Below, piece by piece: positions 24,938 through 34,593 of a stretch of 64,000 nt of DNA (positions within the stretch are counted from its first letter, which is position 1; every line of letters starts with the position of its first letter). Position numbers and translations under genes: made by a program. The stretch is from positions 2,531,972 through 2,595,971 of the forward strand of contig CM067077.1 in the NCBI GenBank assembly GCA_033980235.1, written 5' to 3'. Below the pieces are notes generated by a model. That model was given only the letters and a program-made list of their open reading frames with translations. It was not told the origin of the DNA and searched no databases. The stretch is from Diadema setosum. Taxonomy: Eukaryota > Echinodermata > Echinoidea > Diadematoida > Diadematidae.

Positions 24938-27420
24938 TCCGTACAGATACAATAGGTGATCCGAGAGGATACTCGGATCACCTAACTAGACTCGGAATTT
25001 GTCAACACTGACAAATTAGGTGATCCGATCTCTTCGAAAATCAGTGATTTGAGTCCTGATCCAAATATTCATGACCATACAGGTTTCATCTGTGTTGACG
25101 GGACATTGGCCGTGTGATATTTGGATTCTCATTTAGAAAAGGGAGTGAGACCTGCCATCTTTGGTACCGAATTCCGTATACACTAACGGAAATACAGAAT
25201 GAAGTATATTTGACCTTTGACCTCACTTTGCACACCCAAGATGGCGTCTAAGCAAAAAGTGATTATTTTATGAAATGGTTCTTGTAACATGGTCTTTGAG
25301 TGTGCAAAATATGGGAAAGATAGGACATGTATTCACCAAGATACAGGATGAAACATTTATGACCTTTGACCCTAATTTACATACCCAAGATGGTGTCCGA
25401 TCAAGTAGTTGTTATTTTATGAAATAATGTACGTGACATGTACTAAACATGTGCAAAATATGGGATTGATAGCCATTGTTGTTGTTCATCTATTGCACAG
25501 AAAGTAGTAGAAAGAAAGAAAAATAAAGAAAAAATTATTTTATTTTATAGAAATTTGAAGGAGAAGCATAAAAAATCAGAAAAAGATAAAGTAAGGAAAG
25601 GGAGATTAAGTTTAACTAAAGAAAAAGAAAAAAAAAGTGTTTAAAAAAATAAAAAAAATATTGGCAGGAGTGAGGCTCGAACCAGGGACCTTAGGATTAC
25701 GAGTCGGATGCGCTACGCAATGACCTATTTCATTCTCCATAGGCCCTGTGTATTAAGCAAAATGACGCTGCATCGAAGCCTCGTGCCATTTTAAACGAAG
25801 TTTTTCGACGTGATGCCGACATCGTATGAAAAAATGAAGGGCACACTTAAGATAGCCCAAAGTCTCAGCTACAACATACTAAAATCTGGGAGAAATTCAC
25901 CGAAGCATAAGTGAGCTAGTGCTCGAAAAAGAGAGTCATGTCAATTTTCACTGCCAGAAAAACTGCTCTCCCATAGAGATAACACGTAAACTGGTCAAAT
26001 TTGACAATATCACTTTCAATCCATTTTTACGAGGTGATGCCGTCATCCAATCAAAATGTTGTAATTATTTTAATGAAAGAGCATTTAATAAGCTACAACA
26101 TACTGAAATCTGGCTGTGAATTGGCAAAGGATAAGTGAGATACACTCGAATGAACTTGAAATTTGATGACGTCATTTTGAAAATTTACATTTTTTAATTT
26201 ATTAAGAAATTTGATATCTTTTCATCATTGTTCCAGCATCGCCAACCCATGAAATAACATGTCCAACTCATCAGCTTTCAGAATATGTAAAGAAAATGGG
26301 GAGTCACCGTCCATCCTGACGAGTAAAATCGGATTTAAAATTGGCGTTTTTTTGGCATCGTTGCACTGTATATCGCCATTGACGCGCGCGCGGAATTTCA
26401 ACTTTGACGGGCCCGTATGACGTCATATTGAGTCGGATTGACTTGAAACTTGGTAGAAATATTCCTTGACATTTTAGGCATCCAATAAGTGTGAAAAAAC
26501 GGGTAATTTCCATTGCATATGAGCTGTGTGTGCGAATATGTGCGCGCGCGTACGCGTCCGTCCAATTTTTTCAATTTTTCAAAAAATGCTCCAAATGGTC
26601 TGAAACGTGTGCAAAAAAAATTTGAGCTCGATTTGAGCATACAAATATTTCAACGCGCGCGTACGCGCACGTTTTAAGAGAAAATATGAATTCTGAGAAT
26701 ATGAGTAAAATGCGCATAACTTCAAATGTATGTGACGTAAATTTCATTGCAAAATTCTATTCCATTAATGAGATATGAATGAAAATGTGTTTTCATATAA
26801 TGACGTCATAGTGACGTCACGGTCGACTGATCATTATGATTTTACTTGATCTGTCGTCTTTGGGACATGATACATATATGGTATAAGTTTGACATTGATA
26901 GGCAATGCACTTTCTGAGCTAACCGCTGCACAAATTTTGGTTAGAAATAAAGGAAAATAAAAAGAAGAACAAAGAATCAGTACAGATACAGAAGGTGATC
27001 CGAGAGGATACTCGGATCACCTAATCAGTACAGATACAGAAGGTGATCCGAGAGGATACTCGGATCACCTAAAGAAGAAGAAGAAAGAATCCGTACAAAA
27101 ACAGAAGGTGATCCGAGAGGATACTCGGATCACCTAACTAGACTTAGAATTTGTCAACACTGACAAATTAGGTGATCCGATTTATTCGGAAATAAATATT
27201 GTGACTACTGACCCTAATTTACCGAGAAAAGACATTGTCTGATGAATCACTTACTTTATGAGAAATATATGTGCTTGACATGTACTAAAATTTCCAGAAA
27301 AAATGTACTCCCATAGAGATAATACCTCATTTGCACAGCCAAAATGGCGTCAGACCAAATCGTCGTTATTTTATGAGATGATACATCTATCGAGGTCCAT
27401 GTATGTGTGGAAAATATGAC
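24938..27420 (+). repeat. Array unit 12, with tRNA-like insert and three hairpins
   Basis: Hairpin 24954-24983, B block to about 25540, tRNA-like insert 25540-25800, A block about 25830-26955. Then come three copies of the hairpin (26993-27022, 27041-27070, 27106-27135) and a diverged B block that is cut by a foldback element at 27421 and resumes at 29360. Confidence 0.85.
25540..25800 (-). repeat. tRNA-like (SINE-type) insert, copy 2
   Basis: This is the second copy of the 21.8 kb insert. The minus strand reads GCGTAGCGCATCCGACTCG, then GGTCCCTGGTTCGAG and CTCCTGCCA, resembling the D-arm to acceptor part of a tRNA with CGT in the anticodon position. Stem pairing is poor. The T-rich 3' part is shared with copy 1. 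Confidence 0.5.
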
Positions 27421-27429
27421 CCCAGGTCG

Positions 27430-28290
27430 AAAAACCAGTTGAAACCAGTAGAAACCAGTAAGCATTTTTAACTGGTCTTTACTGGTTTTAACTGGTCTTA
27501 ACTGGTTTCAACTGGTACCAGTTGAAATCAGAAGGTAACTCCAAATTTCCAGTAACAAAATAAGCAATTCTAACTGAAACCAGTTGATACCAGTTGAAGA
27601 TGTACTGGTACCAGTTGATACCAGTTTAATCATACTGGTACCAGTTTATACCAGTTGAAGTTGCACTGCTTACAAGTTGAAACCAGTACAAGTCTACTGG
27701 TACCAGTTGTAGTCTTACTAGTACCAGTTTATACCAGTTGAAGTTGCACTGCTCACCAGTTGAAACCAGGCCAAGTCTACTAGTACCAGTTGTAGTCTTA
27801 CTGGTACCAGTTTATACCAGTTGAAGTTGCACTGCTTACCAGTTGAAACCAGTACAAGTCTACTGGTACCAGTTTATACCAGTTGAAGTTGCACTGCTTA
27901 CCAGTTGAAACCAGTACAAGTCTACTGGTACCAGTTTATGCCAATTGAAGTTGCACTGCTTACCAGTTGAAACCAGTACAAGTCTACTGGTACCAGTTGA
28001 AATCTTACTGGTACCAGTTTATACCAGTTGAAGTTGCACTGCTTACCAGTTGAAACCAGTACAAGTCTACTGGTGCCAGCTAGCTGAAGTTTTACTGGTA
28101 CCAGTTTATATACCAGTTGAAGTTGCACTGCTTACCAGTTGAAACCAGCACAAGTCTACTGGTACCAGTTGAAGTCTTAATGGTACCAGTTTTATACCAG
28201 TTGAAGTTGCACTGCTTACCAGTTGAAACCAGTACAAGTCTACTGGTACCAGTTTATATACCAGTTCATATCTCATTGTATACCAGTTTT
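27430..28290. repeat. Minisatellite of about 62 bp with ACTGGTACCAGT palindromes
   Basis: The main unit is about 62 bp (some copies about 83 bp) and is composed of variants of ACCAGTTGAAACCAGT and TACTGGTACCAGTT. Each unit carries the perfect 12-bp palindrome ACTGGTACCAGT. Short reading frames on both strands are by-products of the repeat. Confidence 0.9.
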
Positions 28291-28496
28291 CAATTAGTTC
28301 ACCAATTGAAACTGAATTAAAAGGTTAACAAAACTTAGTTAAAACATTACATTAAAAAGTAAACAAAACACAATTAAAACATTTGATGTGATTGAACTTG
28401 GACTCTTAATGACTTCAACTAAATGAAACTGGAACCAATTAAGATCAGTTGACACTTCAACTGACAGACTGTATTTTGACCAGTTTGTGTATGTGA

Positions 28497-28552
28497 TTGT
28501 GTGTGTGTGTGTGTGCGTGCGCACGTGTGTGTGTTTCGGTGTGTGTGCAAAT
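28497..28552. repeat. GT microsatellite
   Basis: Interrupted (GT)n tract inside the unique middle part of the foldback element. Confidence 0.9.
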
Positions 28553-29119
28553 TAGTTTACACAATTTGATACCCATGTAACAGACTGGACTTGCTTATAA
28601 CTTCATTCCATATTAACACCCACTAAATCATTGAAATTCTAATACCAGTTGATACCAGTTGGTTTCTATTGGTTTTTACTGGTTCTTTTGCTCGTGAATA
28701 TTCATAAGCTATTCAAATTATCTTCGTGAAAATGAGAAAATATTGTTAGATTTATCTTTTTTTATGATTTGAATAAACATAGAAATGTGTGAAATGCATT
28801 AGAAATTTATCTAATGTTATTGCCGTGATATTCACAATTTCAACTTGTATCTCTGATGAGGTATTTTCATATTTTTGTAATAAAAGTTTAATCTGCTTGG
28901 TAACCATGTCTTAAATCATTACAGCAATATAGCCCTATATATATGAATGAAATGTCCCTGGTACTAACTAGGTCTAGGATGTAGGCTAAGCCTAAATGTA
29001 GTGGTAGGTATAGGCTTTAAGACTAGCTGTAGGATTATGTTAGGTTAGATATTACCAATGTCCTGACATACACCAAACACCCATACACCAAATAATTCAA
29101 CACTGAATTAATTTTGTCA

Positions 29120-29345
29120 ACTGGGATCCCAGTTGATTCCAGTTGATACCAGTTGACAACTGGTACCAGTTGATACCAGTTGACAACTGGTACCAGTTCA
29201 TTCCAGTTGGACGAATACCAGTTGATACCAGTTGAATGAATACCAGTTGATACCAGTTGATTTCTAGTCACTCATTCCAATTTCCATATTGAAACCAGTT
29301 GCCTTAACTGGGAATCAACTGGTACCAGTACCAGTTGCCAACTGG
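29120..29345. repeat. Right minisatellite of the foldback element
   Basis: Tandem ACCAGTTGATACCAGTTG units alternate with ACAACTGGTACCAG. They mirror the composition of the left array and lead directly into the right terminal inverted repeat. Confidence 0.85.
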
Positions 29346-29359
29346 TTTTTCGACATGGG

Positions 29360-29735
29360 ACGGTGATACCATAATAACTTATACACTGAGATTACCGAAT
29401 GAAGTACATTTGACCTTTGATTCCACTTTACACAGCCAAGATGGCATCTGAGCAAAAAGTTATTTTATGAAATGATTCTTGCAACATGTTCCTTACGTGT
29501 GCAAAATGTGGGAAAGATAGGACGTGCATTTATCAAGATACACGATTAGACATTTTTGACCTTTGACCATTATTTACCTACCCAAGATGGTGTACGTCTG
29601 ATCAAGTAGTTGTTATTTCATGGAATTATGTTCGTGACATGAACTAAACATGTGGAGAATGTGTGGTTGATAGCCATTGTTGTTGTTGATTTATTGCACA
29701 GAAAGTGGAAGAAAGAAAGAAAAATAAAGAGCCCT
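29360..29735 (+). repeat. Diverged B repeat, continuation after the foldback element
   Basis: This is the rest of the B block interrupted at 27420. It carries both dimer halves with TGACCTTTGA motifs, the AAGATGGCATCTGAGC core and the variant terminus with CATTGTTGTTGTTGA and AAAATAAAG. Confidence 0.8.
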
Positions 29736-30613
29736 CGGAATAACGAACTTTCGGAATATCGAGCTGATCGTAAATTTGAACTGTAGTTAATGGTTAGGAA
29801 ATACACTCGGCTTGCCATAGTTTGAGCGTTTGTGCGTGACAACGACTTCAGCCCACAGAACTCTTTGTAAGACTGATGTTCTGTGCTTCCGCCTATGTAC
29901 CTACCAAACTGCGTGCGCTCTATACACGTACGCACATGTTCTCCGATCCCTATCTATACCGTGTACGTGTACAGTACGCGTGTTTACAGTGGTACGATGT
30001 GCCGAGTACTTTGTATGCAATCACGACGTGTTACGTACGTAAAGCTATGGTGTGATGATCACTGTAAACTTTTTACGACTACTCTACGTCTAATTTCTTC
30101 CTAGCCTAAGACACGACCTTTGACACTGCTTTGTTTGACACTGAGTTTTCAGCTCGAGTACCATATCAGGTAGGTGCACAGGCATGTCTAAACGCAGACT
30201 GTCCCCCTTACTCGATTCTTGGTATCTGGCCCCACCGTATGCACCACATGCAGGCCCCCGCAGCTAAGTTAAATCAAGGGAGATACCTCCCTGAATGTAC
30301 GTTGTAGTGCGTATGAGGCTGTTGGTCGCAACAGGGAGGTGACCACCTCCCTGGTCGCAAGCAAGGTTTCTAACGTAGTTACGTAGAATTTAATGTTAGA
30401 TCATGTTACCTGAATCTATGGGCAAGGTGAGATTTGTAGGAAGCCTAAGTTCCATTCAATTCCAAAGAGAAATTGATTTAGCCAGGGGTAGTAGTAGAAC
30501 GTCAGTACAGTAGGTTCATGGGCAAAATACGGACGCCATTTCTTAGCTAACAGATCGATAGAGGGCGTATTTATGTGGTGTAATAGCAGTGATTTCTGTG
30601 CATGATGTGAATA
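29736..30613. other. Unassigned non-coding stretch
   Basis: No gene, RNA or repeat family is recognised here. A short imperfect inverted repeat around GGGAGGT/ACCTCCC lies at 30280-30350. Small reading frames show no domain or splice support. Confidence 0.4.
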
Positions 30614-30662
30614 CAGAGCTACCAAGTCTCACGCACGCATTGTGAGCGAGACTCGAGCATTT

Positions 30663-31427
30663 GTGACCCGCTACAACAAAATGATCCTAAAGTCGGGCGA
30701 GGTCGATTATTTGAAAATTGCATGACACAATTCCCTAATCTTTCTGCTTTAAATGGATAGAGTTCTATATAACACGTCTTATAAAAAATAATCGGCTGCG
30801 GAGATATCAATGTTTAAAGAGAGCATGTCAAGACGTCTGGGAAATCACTGTTTCGAGAAAAGCGCCCTAAAAGTTCTCCTTGCGACGCAATCATAATCAA
30901 GAGACACGCAAGTGAGTGTTCACCTCCAGACAATAGAAGCTGCCCTAGCAACCCCCGAAATGCTCATTCAAACACAGCGTCGCGGTCTCCTCACCGACCA
31001 ATCAGTGACCAGGATGTCAGGAGAAGCGGCTGGGCATAGCGCAACCCGCCCGCACGCACCAGTCGACTGGGCAGTGTGCGAGCTTCACGCTTCGGTTAGT
31101 GGTAAGCAGCAAAGTGACCAATGAGATCACTCTGGTCGTTGTTAGCGGCGGAGCCTATGACTGGCGCTCAATCCAAATGTGCGAACCAGTTTCTGCTTTG
31201 TTGAAACGCCAAAAAAACATGGCCCAGAAAAACGCTATTTTTCTGTCTTTCCCTTCATCATTTTGCTTCAAAATTTCGACTGATGATAGAAGACATGTCA
31301 GACTCTGATAATATGTCAAATTCAGAAAATCGTAAGTTTTGACCAATTTTGATGCTTTAACTTCAAACTCGATTTTCACGGCTTCGACCGTGCGCGACTT
31401 TAGGACCATTTTGTTGTAGCAGGTCAC
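30663..31427. mobile_element. Inner MITE nested in the outer MITE
   Basis: Terminal inverted repeats read GTGACCCGCTACAACAAAAT at the left and the inverse (with C to T and A to G differences) at 31388-31427, extending about 33 bp. Direct repeats ATTT (30659-30662 and 31428-31431) flank it, and the uninterrupted right arm of the outer element has a single ATTT at this site. The interior is GC-richer than its surroundings. No transposase is present. Confidence 0.75.
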
Positions 31428-31675
31428 ATTTAGGGGTCGTCTCATGATCTCACGCATGGCACCCATTTTTCTCACGTATGGGGCAAAGTCTGGAATTAGG
31501 GCCCATAATAAGGAGCATGGTTCAAAGGATTAAAGTGATAGTTACAATTGAAGGTAGACATAAGGTCTAGGCAGGCTCGCCAGGCCTATATTTTCCTTTT
31601 GTCTTTCAAAATAAGTAAAAGAAAAGATAGTCACTTTATTATGCACCTGATCGTGCCATTAAGACTATAAAAAAT

Positions 31676-31787
31676 GAACTTGGCATCCCTGTGAATAGAT
31701 GCTCTGTACATAGATGCACTGCACACACCATTATGGTGGAGGGAAATTTATCTTGTACACTGCCACTTGACAAGGGATGCCAAGTTC
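31676..31787. mobile_element. Small inverted-repeat element at the centre of the outer MITE
   Basis: Perfect 15-bp inverted arms GAACTTGGCATCCCT (31676-31690) and AGGGATGCCAAGTTC (31773-31787) enclose 82 bp. It may be a third, still smaller nested insert or simply the loop of the outer palindrome. Confidence 0.5.
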
Positions 31788-32158
31788 AAACAATTTTTAT
31801 GAGTGAGATTTTCATGACTTGGTATCTCGGCGTGCGAATGTGCGAGCGAGTGAGGGTGTGGGAGGGTTTTTCCTTCCTGTGGCCTCCCACAGTAGGGAGC
31901 TTTTTCAATTTTTTGCTCTTAATGGTGCGGTCAGGTGCACACTTCAGTGATTATTTTTTTTCTTATTTTGACAGACAAAAAGGAAATATACCCTCAATTG
32001 CAACTATCACTTAAATCTTTTGAGCTATGCTCATTATTATAGGTCCAAGTTACAGACTTCGCCCTATGCGTGAGAAAAATGGGTGTCATGCATGAGATTG
32101 TGAGATGGCCCCTAAATTCTAGAGTCTCGCGCAGCATGCGTGAGACTTGGTAGCTCTG

Positions 32159-32665
32159 CTTGACAGAGGTAGGCACGTAAGCAGAAACCTAGAACAGAGT
32201 GAGCGTGACGTGATCAACCTAATATGATGAGCTCAGTCATAGACTCTTTCATGGACTCCTTAGGGTTAGAGGATGACGTGGCGCAGATAATCAGAATGAT
32301 TGAAAAGTGGTAATAAAATACGAAAAACAACATTTCTCCCTTTCATTTTTCCTTTTTTTTAGGGGGCATACAGGGGAAGAGACTACATTGTACTTAGGTA
32401 TGAGTTCTTAATTGTCAGAAATGTATCTTTATTGGAATTGGGATAATTACCGTACCTAAGATTCTTTAGGAAATTTGCAAACTCCGTTCCAGTCTTGAAC
32501 TTCCCCTTTAATGGATAATTAGGACAGTTTCAGGGTGGTACACAATTTCTTATTTTTCTTTTTTTTTTTTTTGGGGGGGGGGGGGCAATTGCCTGATTAG
32601 GCTAGGTAATTTTGATACTTGCAAAACACTTGCCCGAAAATAGATATCATTTGCCCGAATTTTCT
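32159..32665. other. Unassigned non-coding stretch with T/G homopolymers
   Basis: No gene is seen. A T-run followed directly by a G-run lies at about 32560-32585. Confidence 0.4.
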
Positions 32666-32864
32666 TACTGTAAAACAAATTTTTGCGTGCACTTTAATTT
32701 CGGGAGCGCCAAGAATCGCGAAATTAAAATGCACGCGAAAGTCCTTGTTTACACTACATGCATTGAACGCCAGTGGCACTTCGCGAAAATTTCATGCCAC
32801 GAAAAAGGCTGTCGGTTCCAATTCGCGAAAAATTCGTGCCGCGAATATATCATGTTGTACAGTA
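32666..32864. mobile_element. TA-flanked MITE with TCGCGAAA motifs, copy 1
   Basis: The ends read TACTGTAAAAC and GTACAGTA, so CTGTA-type termini are flanked by TA. Inside, GCGTGCACTTTAATTTCG (about 32683) is mirrored near 32718-32736, and several TTCGCGAAA motifs occur. It resembles the better preserved copy at 54544-54757. TA targets fit Tc1/mariner-like elements. Confidence 0.55.
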
Positions 32865-33032
32865 TTTAAGTATTATTAATAATCATGAAACAAGGTTTTA
32901 TTCTTTTCTGTTTCTGTCCTAATATCCTTCAAAATGTTTGACATTATTCAATGAGTTTTGGACTAGTATTTTTGTTAGGTATCCTATCAAAACTGCACAA
33001 ATTTTCAGGTAATTTTTCATTGTTTCATGCGA

Positions 33033-34593
33033 ATATTGTCAAGTCAGAAAGGCATGAGTTGCAATACTGTTACTTCATGTGTTTCAGTAGCAAACATTGT
33101 AGAAGTTTGGGCCATTCATCATGCGATACATTAGAGACAGTCTGTCAAAACCAAATATGCTGGAATGTTAATTATTTAGGATTGTTATGATATTCAAAGA
33201 TTACTTATGTTTGCATGTTATATTAGAAAAGATATATATTTTATTGCATAATAACATTTTTGTTTTTTGTTTCAGAATTCCTAATCATCATTTGGATCTG
33301 TGGAGGATTTGGTTTTTCTTTTTGTGGACGGAGCAAAGTGGTCATTTTCCTGGTATAGTGCTTGGGTAATTCACTTTAGCGGGCTAAATTACTGTGCAAT
33401 GCCAATTATCTTTAACACTTCAGGTACAAATGTTTTTTGGAAAGAGTTGGGATTTGGTAGTCTACTGTGGAGATAGCAGTATTTTTTTTTTTAGATGATG
33501 ATCTGATTTTGATGTGAAATGCTTTTTCCTTAGACCCCAGATTGTGTATACTTGGGACTCATCTTCAAGAGGCTAATGTATGAAGGACACAAGTGCAGTT
33601 TTGGACTGGGGTACACGTGTTAAAAGACTGAATAAAGCACACAGTGACATCATATTAGGGGTACAGATTTCGATCTGTGTGCAGCAGTTGGATGTTATTT
33701 CATCAGTCATCATCCTAGTGCCAAACTGCAGTAAGGTCTACATGGTAGCTTTAAAATACAGGCAATATAATGTGATGTAACACTGTACAATATGTAGTAT
33801 TCCTGTGAGGGAATATGTCTGCCATTGGTGTTTATGATAACTGGCATTGCACTATAGTACCTAGTATATCCCACCATACCTGCGTATTGTTGGTAGTGAC
33901 TAAAGGTTATACAATTATTCACTTTAGGAGGGTAAGTTATTGCAGTTTTTTTTTTTTTTTTTGGACACGAATCGGGCTTGTGTGGTCTATTGTGAGGATA
34001 CCAGTATCTTCAATAGACTAATAGTGCAGTTTTACCTTGGGTTCATGAGAGATGGAACAGAGCACTGAATGATTTCATTTGAGTTGTACGTGATTGCCTA
34101 TTGTAGGTTTTTGTCGAGCCCATTGGAGGTGAGGGGCGGGACTAAGGGATTGTGTGCAGTGTCTGTCCCTCCTTTATCCGCTCGTCTGTCGTCTGTCTGT
34201 AACGCTACAAAAACTGGAATATCTGTACTGAGGGCTTCAATTTTAATCAAATTTGGAGGGTACTGTGGTTATGCAAAGTTACACATTTTACCAAACAGCA
34301 TGGTCACCTTAAGATCAAAGGTCACAGGCAGGGGTCAGTGAACTTTAAGGGCGGAAGTCAAGTTTTTTTTATGGCGTGTTTCGATGATGGCTCATAACTT
34401 TTGATGGATATGTCTGTTTGCAACCAATCTTAGGTAGTAAATGTTTCCTTGGGAGATGAAGGTAACCACAGGGTCGGAAGTCACAGGCAGGGGTCAATGA
34501 ACTCTTAGGAGCCAAAAAGTTGTTTAGGGTGCATTTTGATAATTTCTCATAACTTCTGACGGGCATGTCTGTTTGGATCCAAATTTAGGTGGT
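33033..34593 (+). repeat. Tandem duplication, copy A (about 1.56 kb)
   Basis: This segment, starting ATATTGTCAAGTCAGAAAGG, is repeated directly at 34594. It contains a CTGTCTGTAACGCTAC-type segment near 34190 and two internal repeats of about 145 bp carrying GTCACAGGCAGGGGTCA. No long reading frame is present. Confidence 0.85.

Larger units (their letters stand above)
1733..26819. promoter_or_regulatory. Twelve paired CRE-like motifs, one per A block
   Basis: The 19-bp string TGACGTCATAGTGACGTCA, two perfect cAMP-response-element octamers 3 bp apart, starts at 1733, 4276, 6349, 8895, 11453, 13822, 17397, 19693, 20129 (inverted), 22985, 24755 and 26801. Each A block usually carries two more TGACGTCA octamers. 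The octamer binds CREB/ATF bZIP factors in animals; whether these copies do so is not known. Confidence 0.6.
1..27420. repeat. Large array of about 12 related A+B repeat units, one of them inverted
   Basis: Most of this 27 kb consists of repeats of one composite unit. The A block starts at AAAGTCTCAGCTAC and runs about 1.1 kb to a GAA tract. The B block starts at the hairpin or GACAAATTAGGTGATCCGAT and runs about 0.6 kb. Many units add a short A head and a second B dimer (B') between B and A. Successive units at about 7190 and 9750 are about 2,557 bp apart and nearly identical. Neighbouring units join without unrelated flanks, which argues for tandem amplification rather than independent insertions. 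Diverged single B copies at 29360-29735 and 60885-61130 show that the B sequence is also an interspersed family. No long reading frame is shared across copies. Confidence 0.9.
27421..29359. mobile_element. Foldback element filled with ACTGGT/ACCAGT minisatellite
   Basis: The ends are inverted copies: CCCA at 27421 followed by one differing region and the perfect 16-bp GTCGAAAAACCAGTTG, mirrored at 29338-29359. Removing the element and a 2-bp AC duplicate rejoins the interrupted B block (AAAATATG then GGTGATA) at the expected length, which supports these boundaries. The interior holds a left minisatellite (27430-28290), a unique middle and a right minisatellite (29120-29340). No transposase is visible. 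The superfamily is unassigned. Confidence 0.75.
30614..32158. mobile_element. Long palindromic MITE (outer), interrupted by an inner MITE
   Basis: The left end CAGAGCTACCAAGTCTCACG (30614) is mirrored at the right end (32158). The similarity continues inward: left 31431-31560 matches the inverted 31985-32110, and 31600-31670 matches inverted 31900-31980. Once the inner element (30663-31427) is removed, nearly the whole element is an imperfect palindrome of about 780 bp. No clear target-site duplication is left. It carries no coding sequence. Confidence 0.75.

Noticed and set aside
1236..26640. Recurring minus-strand frames of 60-147 codons in the A blocks, such as MLKSSSNFFCTRFRPFGAFF
   Set aside because: They recur because the DNA repeats. 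Lengths change through indels between copies, two overlapping frames are equally preserved, and no domain is seen.
27430..28290. CRISPR-like regular repeats
   Set aside because: Units are contiguous without unique spacers, and the genome is eukaryotic. This is a minisatellite.
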